21,071 bases of DNA from a virus. Each line of letters starts with the position of its first letter. The stretch's first letter is position 1. This document shows positions 12,231 to 18,244 of this stretch, piece after piece. The notes under the pieces were generated by a model. That model saw only the letters and a list, made by a program, of their open reading frames with translations, did no database searches and was not told the origin of the DNA. The DNA lies in the IMG/VR virus record IMGVR_UViG_3300035659_000115, positions 1 to 21,071 of that record; one strand, written 5' to 3'. A program made the translations under genes and the position numbers.

Positions 12231-12368
12231 ATGATGGGCGACTATTTAAAAAAAATAATAGAAGCTGGCAGAATGTTTGATTTAGCAATGAAGCTAAACA
12301 GGCCGTTGCCTATTTCCCTAAGAAGAAAAAAGGGGAGTAAAAAGGAGTATTATGCCTTACAACATTAA
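12231..12368 (+). CDS. Small protein, possibly frameshifted
   Basis: ATG preceded by AAGGAGTATAAG. The frame reads MMGDYLKKIIEAGRMFDLAMKL.. to TAA at 12366-12368, running into the next gene by 17 bases. A second frame across 12290-12340 reads SNEAKQAVAYFPKKKKGE and stops at 12338-12340, right before the next ribosome binding site, where an operon gene would be expected to end. Joining the first 16 codons to that frame gives a natural-looking small basic protein. A small insertion or deletion near 12276-12285 would explain it, but a TGA stands directly in front of the second frame, so simple slippage does not. Confidence 0.45.
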   Translation: MMGDYLKKIIEAGRMFDLAMKLNRPLPISLRRKKGSKKEYYALQH

Positions 12369-12543
12369 AAATGAGACACCAAAAATTACTTCCAAAATGG
12401 AAGATTGTGTCAATCGAGTAATGTCTAAAGGAGTAAAAAGTTATAAAGGACGAACTGCCGAAGAATCGGCAATTGCGATTTGTAAATCCAGTATCACTGA
12501 AGGAATAGCCAGGTCTCAAGCCATGATAAAAAGGAAAAAATAA
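12352..12543 (+). CDS. Small head-region protein, 63 aa
   Basis: Starts after AAAAGGAGTATT. The sequence MPYNIKNETPKITSKMEDCVNRVMSKG... ends with RTAEESAIAICKSSITEGIARSQAMIKRKK. The pattern C-V-x-x-V-M-x-K-G followed by E-E-S-A-I-A-I-C-K is one I associate with short phage proteins and portal-adjacent tails, although I cannot name a family. Two cysteines lie in otherwise helical segments. It overlaps the next gene by one base (TAATG). Confidence 0.65.
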   Translation: MPYNIKNETPKITSKMEDCVNRVMSKGVKSYKGRTAEESAIAICKSSITEGIARSQAMIKRKK

Positions 12544-12779
12544 TGAAAGATGAATTGAAGGAAATATTAATGTCACGAAATCTGGCTCCCACTATTTCTT
12601 TAACAATTAATCTTGGTTCGGCTTTAAAATCAAAATTGAAACCAGAAACTGCTGAAACCGCGCCGACTGCGCCAAACCAAAGAAACCCAAATGAATTAAT
12701 TGATAAATTAATGAGAAGACTGCACAAGGAACCACTTTATGTTAAAAGTTCTTCGTCTCATGTTGGCGGGGCCATTTAA
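12543..12779 (+). CDS. Hypothetical 78-aa protein
   Basis: Starts by TAATG overlap with the previous gene. The product MKDELKEILMSRNLAPTISL... has a helical start, a Pro/Thr/Ala-rich middle (KPETAETAPTAPNQRN) that should be unstructured and a helical, then Ser-rich end (LIDKLMRRLHKEPLYVKSSSSHVGG). It sits between portal and scaffold, where prohead protease or small head proteins are often found, but no protease motif is present. Function unknown. Confidence 0.6.
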   Translation: MKDELKEILMSRNLAPTISLTINLGSALKSKLKPETAETAPTAPNQRNPNELIDKLMRRLHKEPLYVKSSSSHVGGAI

Positions 12780-12785
12780 GATTGC

Positions 12786-12831
12786 CAAAAGGGTGAACCT
12801 TTTTGATAGTCTCTAAATGGTCGTTTAGAGA
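12786..12831 (+). promoter_or_regulatory. Two hairpins before the scaffold gene
   Basis: AAAAGG/CCTTTT (12787-12792 with 12798-12803) is followed by TCTCTAAA/TTTAGAGA (12810-12817 with 12824-12831, loop TGGTCG), a perfect eight-base stem. They fill the 78-base gap before the scaffold start. The first has T's after its stem and could weakly terminate; the second may protect or regulate the downstream mRNA. Confidence 0.5.
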
Positions 12832-12857
12832 TAGTAAATTTTCTCGGAGGTTGTATT

Positions 12858-13610
12858 ATGACTAAAGAACCTTCTAATTCAAATGCGGCAGAACCTAAAA
12901 ATGTTCCAGAAAAACCATTGGGTGAATCGGGAACAGCAGAACCTGTTGTATTGAATGAAGAACCTGAGTCAAAAGACTCAACTTCTCAAGAACCCTCAAA
13001 AGAGGAACCTGAGAAAGAAGAAAAAGAGGCCAGTTATCAAGATTTGAAAACTGTCCCTACGGAGCTTCAACCAATTGCCAAAAAAATGCAGGCTCAATAC
13101 ACTAAGGATATGCAAGCTCTCAAAAAAATCAGAGATGAGGTGGGTAAAATTAATCCTGTTCAACCAGAATATGGTTATGGACCACCAAATTCAGAAGAAG
13201 TTCAGCAAGTTAAGGAATTTATGCAGAGTCCCCAAGGCGGAGCATTAAAAGAAGTGGTAGAAGAGATTGTGGGAGATAGGATCGGAGATTTACCGCAAAA
13301 AGTAAATGCTGCTGAAGCTGATAAGGAAATTGACGCGGCAATTGCCAAATATGGCAAATCACAAATTGATGAGCATTATGACGAGATACAAGATGCCATT
13401 AGTCAATTTCCGACCGTTCCCCTGGATATGATTTGTTCCCATGTGTTATATGATAATGCCAAAGAATCAGGCAAAAGTGAACTTCGTAAACAATTTGATG
13501 AGAAAAGTAAAAAATCAATTGAATTTGGGGGAACATCTCCTGTCTCAGCCCCATCAACAAGAGCAAAAACAATTGAAGAGGCATTTAAACAGGCAGCTGA
13601 TAAAACCTAA
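12858..13610 (+). CDS. Scaffold-like acidic head protein, 250 aa
   Basis: ATG after CGGAGGTTGT. Residues 1-60 are a low-complexity acidic stretch rich in E, P, S and T (EEPEKEEKEA), residues 65-100 a helix (KTVPTELQPIAKKMQAQYTKDMQALKKI), and the rest helical with a Y-G-Y-G-P-P loop, ending in a basic tail. Composition, length and the position directly before the major capsid gene are those of a phage scaffolding protein, which directs shell assembly and is then removed. There is no sequence motif that proves it. Confidence 0.75.
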   Translation: MTKEPSNSNAAEPKNVPEKPLGESGTAEPVVLNEEPESKDSTSQEPSKEEPEKEEKEASYQDLKTVPTELQPIAKKMQAQYTKDMQALKKIRDEVGKINPVQPEYGYGPPNSEEVQQVKEFMQSPQGGALKEVVEEIVGDRIGDLPQKVNAAEADKEIDAAIAKYGKSQIDEHYDEIQDAISQFPTVPLDMICSHVLYDNAKESGKSELRKQFDEKSKKSIEFGGTSPVSAPSTRAKTIEEAFKQAADKT

Positions 13611-13626
13611 ATTCTTAGGAGTATAA

Positions 13627-15900
13627 ATGTCATTAACTTTTAGTATACCAGATTCGGTTCTATCGACTACTCTTGCTAATTATAGAAAAACGATGGAGGA
13701 TAATATTTTTAAAGCAATTCCTCTTTTCTATAAACTTTACCAAGATGGTAATAAGAAAACTTTATCTGGTGGCGAGTCTATAGTTGTGCCATTAATGTAT
13801 GGCACCAACTCAACCGTTGGAGCATATTCTGGTTATGAATCGATTGACGTGACACCTCAAGACGGTAGGACTTCAGCGAAGTATAATTGGAAACAAATTG
13901 CGGCTACTATTGCAATTTCTGGTCGAGAAGAAAGACAAAATTCAGGAGCTGAACGGATAATTAATTTGTTGTCTTCTAAAACCAAACAGACTGAACAATC
14001 AATTAGGGAGTTTATCTCAACAAGAATGTTTACTGCTGGCTCAGATTCGGGACAGCATATTCACGGTCTGCCATCTTTAGTTGCCGCTTCGGGAACCGTT
14101 GGCGGAATTCCTAAAGGAAGTTACAGTTGGTGGCAGTCACAGACAGGAACCGCTGCTTCGTTTGCCGCTAATGGTCTTGATGAGATGAGAAACATCTTTA
14201 ACGATTGTTCTAAACAAGCAGGCACTGATTCACCTAATTTGATAGTAACTACTCAAACTGAATTTGAAAGATACGAAAAAGTCTTACAACCGCAGGAAAG
14301 ATTTAATGATTCTAAAATGGCTGATGGTGGATTAAATTTTAGTCCCTTGATGGAAGTTATATGACCAAAAAAGAACAACTATTACGAGCTTACTTAGCGG
14401 GAGTATTAGATGGTGAGGGGTGTATAAATATAAACCAGATGAAAAGATTGGCAAGAAATGGAAATATTTATCACACTCTATATGTAACAGTAGGTACAAC
14501 AGATAATATCTTACCTCAACTTTTCCATAAAACTTTTGGCGGTTCTCTGATGACAAGAATGGTTAAGGGATATGATAAGCCAAGATATATTTGGCAAGTA
14601 GCTGCTCGTAAAGCAAAAAAAGTTCTTCTCGAATTATTACCTTACTTAAAACTTAAAAAAGAACAAGCAGAGTTAGCAATAGAATTTGCTACTGAGAAAC
14701 AGAAATCACCTAAATTGTGGGATAGAGAAAAAAATGGAAATTTTAAGGGAGTAGGGTTATCTAAAGAACGGATAAAGTTGTACTATCAATATTGGTTGAA
14801 AATGAAACAACTTCATCAAGCAAATCGCTCGAATTCGGGGAAAGCCTGTAATGGTAATCCCGAGCTAAGCCCTTTAAGGGAAAGTGTAACGACTAATGCG
14901 GGCGATACCCTAATGGGTAATGAGATAGTCTGAACTTACGAGGAATAAAAACCGTAAGATTAACATAATGTTCAAAACTTACTTTTCAAAGCCGTTCCAA
15001 TGGTTTGGGATCCGTCCGCAACTCCAGGAAAAGTCTATTTCCTAAATACTAATTATCTTAACTGGACAGTTCATCGAGATGCTGATTTTACAACTACTGA
15101 TTTTGTCCGACCTGAGAATTTGACGAAAGTCTTGGTTCTCTTTAAATCTCTTCTAATTAATTTGCGAAAGTCCTTCAGCTTTGTTATACTGAAATTACAG
15201 GAGGCAAAAAAATGTATAACAAAAACAATGGACAACGCAGTGCAAGTCTGGAAAAAAATCTCATTTGCTACCTCGCTGGTATAATTGACGGCGAGGGTTA
15301 TGTAACAATTAAAAGGTCGTACCTTAAAAGAAAATCTTCAAAGAAAACATACCAATATTATGTTTATACCCCAGTTATCGCAATTGCTATGACTTCTCAG
15401 GATTTTATGGTTTGGTTAAAAAAGACAATTCCTTGTAATGGTAGATTATGGGTAAGAAAGTTTAAAAATCCGAATTGGCGAGACTCTTACACAGTTAGTT
15501 TCCATAATAGAAACGCAATTGAATTAGCTCAATTACTCCTACCATATTCAAGGATTAAAAAAGAACAATTAAAAATTCTGGCAGAATATCCAATTGGCGG
15601 GGCAAGAACTTTAACTACTCCCCAAAGGGAAAAACTATATTGGCAAATGAGAGAAGAAAATTTAAAATCCAGACAGCAGCAGAGACTAAGCGAAGAGACT
15701 TTGAGACATTTAAACTCAAAGATGCAATAGTCCGAACTACCTTAAATGATAAATAGGTAGAACAAGGCAGAAATGACCTTGTCCTCGAAAGAGAGTAACA
15801 AGCATCGCAAGATGCTCGGGTGGCTCAAATATTAATAATGGGTGAATTGGTCGCTTCTAATTGCGCCAAACAGGGTGTATTAACCATTACCGCCGCTTAA
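13627..15900 (+). CDS. Major capsid protein, three exons (315 aa after splicing)
   Basis: Exons: 13627-14332, 14971-15119 and 15808-15900. Together they are 948 bases and give a 315-aa protein without internal stops. Start after TTAGGAGTATAA. The first exon (MSLTFSIPDSVLSTTLANYR...) shows a capsid-type N-arm and a ...AYSGYESIDVTPQDG segment; the joined C-terminal part reads GGF-QNLLFKAVPMVWDP, YFLNTNYLNWTVH, DFVRPEN-QDARVAQILIMGEL and ends VLTITAA. The motif order F-K-x-V-P-x-V-W-D, Y-F-L-N-T-x-Y-L and D-A-R-V-A-Q-I is typical of a family of phage major capsid proteins with an HK97-like fold. Exon 1 breaks inside codon 236 and exon 2 ends after codon 285. Unspliced RNA would give a 245-aa truncated product ending at 14364, so splicing is required for an intact shell. 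Confidence 0.85.
14333..14970 (+). mobile_element. Group I intron 1 in the capsid gene, 638 bases
   Basis: The 5' exon ends in GGAT and pairs with GTCC at 14342-14345 inside the intron, giving P1 with the required U-G at the splice site. The last intron base is G (14970). Core elements near the 3' end: P7 GACTA 14891-14895 with TAGTC 14926-14930; P8 TACCC 14906-14910 with GGGTA 14915-14919; P9 CTTACG 14935-14940 with CGTAAG 14953-14958. Removing it restores the frame GGF-QNLLFKAVP. It carries a LAGLIDADG gene (14361-14933) for homing. Subgroup not assigned. Confidence 0.8.
14361..14933 (+). CDS. LAGLIDADG homing endonuclease in intron 1, 190 aa
   Basis: One LAGLIDADG motif at residues 11-20 (YLAGVLDGEG), with catalytic-type D17 and E19, followed by beta strands and LLPYLKLKKEQAELAIEF near the middle. 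One copy of the motif implies a homodimer. Its ATG overlaps the TGA of the capsid frame read into the intron (ATGA), with GGAAG just upstream, so translation of unspliced RNA could feed into it. The last 35 or so residues (from about RSNSGKACNG to GNEIV) are encoded by the ribozyme core, and the stop TGA follows P7. It would cut intronless capsid genes to spread the intron. Related to the endonuclease in intron 2. Confidence 0.85.
   Translation: MTKKEQLLRAYLAGVLDGEGCININQMKRLARNGNIYHTLYVTVGTTDNILPQLFHKTFGGSLMTRMVKGYDKPRYIWQVAARKAKKVLLELLPYLKLKKEQAELAIEFATEKQKSPKLWDREKNGNFKGVGLSKERIKLYYQYWLKMKQLHQANRSNSGKACNGNPELSPLRESVTTNAGDTLMGNEIV
15162..15190 (+). promoter_or_regulatory. Possible promoter inside intron 2
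   Basis: TTGCGA (15162-15167), 17-base spacer, TATACT (15185-15190), about 22 bases before the homing endonuclease start. Four of six bases match at -35 and five of six at -10. It could express the endonuclease independently of capsid transcription. Confidence 0.35.
15212..15730 (+). CDS. LAGLIDADG homing endonuclease in intron 2, 172 aa
   Basis: Start after ACAGGAGGCAAAAAA, one of the strongest ribosome binding sites in the window. The LAGLIDADG motif YLAGIIDGEG is at residues 20-29 (D26, E28), followed by VTIKRSYLKRK and a LLLPYSRIKKEQLKILAEY segment that matches LLPYLKLKKEQAELAIEF of the intron 1 enzyme; the two are paralogues. It is a single-motif, probably dimeric enzyme. Its stop codon TAG (15728-15730) lies exactly on the 3' strand of the P7 stem, and its last 15 or so codons lie in the ribozyme core, so protein and RNA share sequence. 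Confidence 0.85.
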   Translation: MYNKNNGQRSASLEKNLICYLAGIIDGEGYVTIKRSYLKRKSSKKTYQYYVYTPVIAIAMTSQDFMVWLKKTIPCNGRLWVRKFKNPNWRDSYTVSFHNRNAIELAQLLLPYSRIKKEQLKILAEYPIGGARTLTTPQREKLYWQMREENLKSRQQQRLSEETLRHLNSKMQ

Positions 15901-15921
15901 TTAGTTTAGATAGGAGTTAAA

Positions 15922-16173
15922 ATGGGAACATTCAGTTCAACAATTGATGGAAAAGGAATTGTTGGAGATAATAGGATAATTTACGGAACATATACCGATG
16001 CTCAATCAACTGGCAATACCGCTATTGGGACGGGTTTTGGAGCTATTAAAGCCTATGGAGTAAGTTCTATAACCGCTGCTAAAGCTGATACTGGAACAGT
16101 ATCTGGCGGAGATTTAACTATCTATGCTGAGTCAAATGATGATGACGGTATTTGGTGGGCAATTGGAAAGTAG
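15922..16173 (+). CDS. Small virion-type protein, 83 aa (paralogue 1)
   Basis: ATG after ATAGGAGTTAAA, directly behind the capsid gene. The protein MGTFSSTIDGKGIVGDNRIIYGTYTD... is beta-rich and ends GIWWAIGK. It aligns with the next 83-aa protein through V-G-D/N-x-R-x-I/V-Y-G-T-Y/F-T, a stretch of G/T/S repeats and a final W-x-A-x-G. Proteins of this shape follow major capsid genes in many phages and are likely head or head-tail components; a decoration protein is possible. Exact role unknown. Confidence 0.7.
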   Translation: MGTFSSTIDGKGIVGDNRIIYGTYTDAQSTGNTAIGTGFGAIKAYGVSSITAAKADTGTVSGGDLTIYAESNDDDGIWWAIGK

Positions 16174-16181
16174 GAGGAAAT

Positions 16182-16433
16182 ATGGCTTTCGCATCGACAG
16201 TAACTGACCAAACAGTTGTTGGTAACATCCGAATGGTTTATGGGACTTTTACCAATGGCGAAACTGATTCAGGTGGTGATATTACCCCAGGATTGGATAA
16301 TGTTAGAGGTTTCAGTTGTGTTCCAACGGGTCAGGTTGGGGCAACTATGCCCAAATATTCATTTGCATCGGGAGTGATTACTTTAGTAACTGATAATGGT
16401 GTGGATGGTAATTGGATTGCCTGGGGAAATTAA
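16182..16433 (+). CDS. Small virion-type protein, 83 aa (paralogue 2)
   Basis: I start at MAFASTVTDQTVVGNIRMVYG (16182), because TAGGAGGAAAT precedes that ATG; an in-frame ATG ten codons upstream lies inside the previous gene. Both paralogues are then exactly 83 residues. The core V-V-G-N-I-R-M-V-Y-G-T-F-T and the end G-N-W-I-A-W-G-N match the first copy, with a longer GETDSGGDITPGLDN insertion. Duplication suggests distinct positions in the same structure or hetero-oligomers. Confidence 0.7.
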   Translation: MAFASTVTDQTVVGNIRMVYGTFTNGETDSGGDITPGLDNVRGFSCVPTGQVGATMPKYSFASGVITLVTDNGVDGNWIAWGN

Positions 16434-16442
16434 TAATAAACT

Positions 16443-16498
16443 CTCGACTATTCCTCCGAGATATTCTTTTGAGATTTATCTCGGAGTGAATAGCTGAG
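16443..16498 (+). promoter_or_regulatory. Hairpin before first 157-aa gene
   Basis: CTC-GA-CTATTC-CTCCGAG pairs with CTCGGAG-T-GAATAG-CT-GAG (16443-16460 with 16480-16498), a long stem. It is followed by the ribosome binding site GAAAGGAAAAAT. It has the same outer frame (CTCGA ... CTGA) as the hairpins at 16994 and 17509. Confidence 0.65.
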
Positions 16499-16512
16499 TG
16501 GAAAGGAAAAAT

Positions 16513-16986
16513 ATGCAAATTCAAAAAGTAAATCGCACAGACGTTGAAAAGGTTTATGTGGTGGTAAAAAATGTTTCTGCCACTGTTGCCACAGCTGGTT
16601 CGGCTATGAGGTATCGCGGCACATTGGGAGTAGGTGAAGTGGTATCAGCCGATGGTTCACAGGCGCAACTTTTAACCAATAAAGGTTGTATGCCTGGATT
16701 GGTTGGTATTGCTATTGAAGATATTGCTTCCAATGGTTATGGTCGAGTTCAGACTTGGGGATATAATGCGACTGCCCTATATTCGTTTGAAGCGGATAAA
16801 ACTTGCGGAATTGTTTCAATTTCCGAATCTTATTTGCAGCCAGGCGGTGCGGCCGGAACACTAACCTCGGGTTTAGGTCCAGAAGTGGGAATGTTGTCAA
16901 CTAATTTCAAGTATATCCAAGCGCTTTCGACAGTCAATATTTCTGGCGGCGCTCCTTATGGTCCTGTTTTCATCAGGGCTTTATAA
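16513..16986 (+). CDS. Tandem virion protein copy 1, 157 aa
   Basis: I take the ATG at 16513 (MQIQKVNRTDVEKVYVVVKN) because the ribosome binding site AAAGG and the N-terminus agree with the two later copies; five extra codons upstream are not in those copies. The protein is beta-rich with V-Y-V-V-V-K-N-V-S-x-T-V-A-T-A-G-S-A-M-R-Y, a G-I-A-x-E-D-I-A centre, G-Y-G-R-V-Q-T-W-G-Y, and an end S-T-V-N-I-S-G-G-A-P. This pattern suggests a small shell-like decoration or tail-adjacent domain, but I recognise no named family. The triplet of such genes may be decoration or spike proteins. Confidence 0.75.
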   Translation: MQIQKVNRTDVEKVYVVVKNVSATVATAGSAMRYRGTLGVGEVVSADGSQAQLLTNKGCMPGLVGIAIEDIASNGYGRVQTWGYNATALYSFEADKTCGIVSISESYLQPGGAAGTLTSGLGPEVGMLSTNFKYIQALSTVNISGGAPYGPVFIRAL

Positions 16987-16993
16987 TTCTCGA

Positions 16994-17010
16994 CCCCTAG
17001 CAATTAGGGG
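16994..17010 (+). promoter_or_regulatory. Hairpin before second 157-aa gene
   Basis: CCCCTA (16994-16999) pairs with TAGGGG (17005-17010) around GCAAT. It lies inside the frame TTCTCGA...CTGAAAGGAAAATATGCA shared with the next copy. Stem sequence differs from its neighbours but the pairing is kept. Confidence 0.65.
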
Positions 17011-17023
17011 CTGAAAGGAAAAT

Positions 17024-17497
17024 ATGCAGATTCAACGAATAAATAGAACTGAAGCGGAAAAGGTTTACATTGTGGTAAAAAATGTTTCAGGTGCTATCGC
17101 AACTGCTGGTTCGGCTATGAGATTTGTCGGCACAAATGCTAAATCTGAAATAGCTTCAACCGATGGTATACAGGCTGTTTTGTTGACAGCAATAAATCAG
17201 ATGGTTGGGCTTGCTGGTATTGCGGTAGAGGATATCGCTGATAATAGTTACGGAAGAGTTCAAGCGTGGGGTTATTGTAATACCGCCTTGTTTTCGTTCC
17301 AAGCCGACAAAACTTGTGGAGTAGTGACAATTTCAGAAACCTACCTAAGACCAGGTGGTGCTGCTGGCACTTTGACTTCAGGATTGGGTCCAGAAGCAGC
17401 GATGAAATCTACCAACTACAAGTATATCCAGAATATGTCGACGGTTAATATCTCTGGTGGTGCTCCTTCTGGGGCGGTATTTGTGAGAGCTTTATAA
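17024..17497 (+). CDS. Tandem virion protein copy 2, 157 aa
   Basis: Same length and domain pattern as the copies before and after: MQIQRINRTEAEKVYIVVKN, G-I-A-V-E-D-I-A, G-R-V-Q-A-W-G-Y, P-G-G-A-A-G-T-L-T-S and V-N-I-S-G-G-A-P. Its N-terminal 13 residues are identical to those of copy 3, while the middle (NAKSEIASTDGIQAVLL) is its own. It retains a Cys pair region (TCGVV) like copy 1 that copy 3 has as TVGVA. Such differences hint at specialised surface roles. Confidence 0.75.
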   Translation: MQIQRINRTEAEKVYIVVKNVSGAIATAGSAMRFVGTNAKSEIASTDGIQAVLLTAINQMVGLAGIAVEDIADNSYGRVQAWGYCNTALFSFQADKTCGVVTISETYLRPGGAAGTLTSGLGPEAAMKSTNYKYIQNMSTVNISGGAPSGAVFVRAL

Positions 17498-17508
17498 GTA
17501 ATTCTCGA

Positions 17509-17529
17509 CTTCTCCCATTTGGTGAGGAG
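17509..17529 (+). promoter_or_regulatory. Hairpin before third 157-aa gene
   Basis: CTTCTC (17509-17514) pairs with GAGGAG (17524-17529) with one T-G pair, extended by CC/GG around ATTT. It lies in the same ATTCTCGA...CTGAAAGGAAAA frame as at 16994. Confidence 0.6.
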
Positions 17530-17543
17530 CTGAAAGGAAAAAT

Positions 17544-18017
17544 ATGCAAATTCAACGAATAAATAGAACTGAAGCGGAAAAAGTTTTTGTTGTGGTTAGA
17601 AATGTTAGTGGAACTGTTGCCACAGCCGGTTCTGCCATGAGGTATGTTGGAGCATTGGGTGCAGCAGAAGTTGCTTCAACTGACGGTGTAAATGCCTATT
17701 TGCTTACCGCAGTTGCTGAAATGCCAGGACTTGCAGGAATTGCTGTAGAAGATATTGCGGTGAATGGCTATGGAAGAGTTCAGGCTTGGGGATATCATCC
17801 AACTGCTTTGTTCTCGTTTGAGGCTGACAAAACCGTTGGTGTTGCTACAGTAACCGAGACTTTCTTACAGCCAGGCGGAGCAGCAGGAACGCTTACATCC
17901 GCTCTTGACCCAGCAGCAGCGATGCGTTCAACAAACTTCAAATATATTCAAAATCTCTCTACAGTCAATATTTCTGGTGGCGCTCCATCGGGAGCGGTAT
18001 TTGTTAGAGCGCTTTAA
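17544..18017 (+). CDS. Tandem virion protein copy 3, 157 aa
   Basis: Third tandem copy, starting MQIQRINRTEAEKVFVVVRN after AAAGGAAAAAT and ending ..NISGGAPSGAVFVRAL, as in copy 2. All three copies have 157 residues with no gaps, so the duplication is either recent or under strong structural constraint. Copies share the strand pattern SGTVATAGSAMRY and EDIA-x-N-G/S-Y-G-R-V-Q-x-W-G-Y. Function as for copy 1: beta-rich virion component, probably surface or decoration. Confidence 0.75.
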   Translation: MQIQRINRTEAEKVFVVVRNVSGTVATAGSAMRYVGALGAAEVASTDGVNAYLLTAVAEMPGLAGIAVEDIAVNGYGRVQAWGYHPTALFSFEADKTVGVATVTETFLQPGGAAGTLTSALDPAAAMRSTNFKYIQNLSTVNISGGAPSGAVFVRAL

Positions 18018-18028
18018 TCAGTTCTGGT

Positions 18029-18050
18029 GAAGCCCCCTTCAAGGGGTTTC
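18029..18050 (+). terminator. GC-rich hairpin after the head module
   Basis: GAA-CCCC pairs with GGGG-TTC around CTTCAA (18029-18037 with 18043-18050, with single unpaired bases). No T-run follows, so it may slow transcription or protect the 3' end of head mRNA rather than terminate fully. Confidence 0.4.
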
Positions 18051-18079
18051 CCATAGATGATTAAAAATGAAAGGAGTAA

Positions 18080-18244
18080 ATGAGATTAAATGACAAAGAA
18101 CGAACAATCTTTTTCCGATGTAGAACCTGTGGAAGATTAGTTGGCACCTTAAAAAAAGAATTATGCGCTGGACATCATCAGGGAAATGCTTATAATGTTT
18201 CTTTTTGGGAATGGTTACTTATCAAGATTGGAGTTTTACGATGA
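18080..18244 (+). CDS. Small zinc-finger-like protein, 54 aa
   Basis: ATG after AAAGGAGTAA. The product MRLNDKERTIFFRCRTCGRL... has C-R-T-C at residues 14-17 and C-A-G-H-H at 29-33, a possible zinc site of C2-CHH type, then an aromatic helix (SFWEWLLIKIGVL). Its TGA overlaps the ATG of the glycosyltransferase at 18241 (ATGA), so it is coupled to it. No family recognised. Confidence 0.6.
   Translation: MRLNDKERTIFFRCRTCGRLVGTLKKELCAGHHQGNAYNVSFWEWLLIKIGVLR

Larger units (their letters stand above)
15120..15807 (+). mobile_element. Group I intron 2 in the capsid gene, 688 bases
   Basis: The 5' exon end GAGAAT (15114-15119) pairs with GTTCTC (15135-15140) over six bases, with the splice-site U-G pair. 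The intron ends in G at 15807, and exon 3 begins CAAGATGCT. Core: P7 GACTA 15684-15688 with TAGTC 15728-15732; P8 CTTTGAG 15699-15705 with CTCAAAG 15715-15721; P9 CTACCT 15737-15742 with AGGTAG 15755-15760, followed by an ACAAGG/CCTTGT hairpin. Splicing joins PEN to QDARVAQ. Inserted only 149 exon bases after intron 1. Confidence 0.82.

Noticed and set aside
15000-15284. 94-aa ORF starting at MVWDPSATPG
   Set aside because: It is exon 2 of the capsid gene running into intron 2, not an independent gene.
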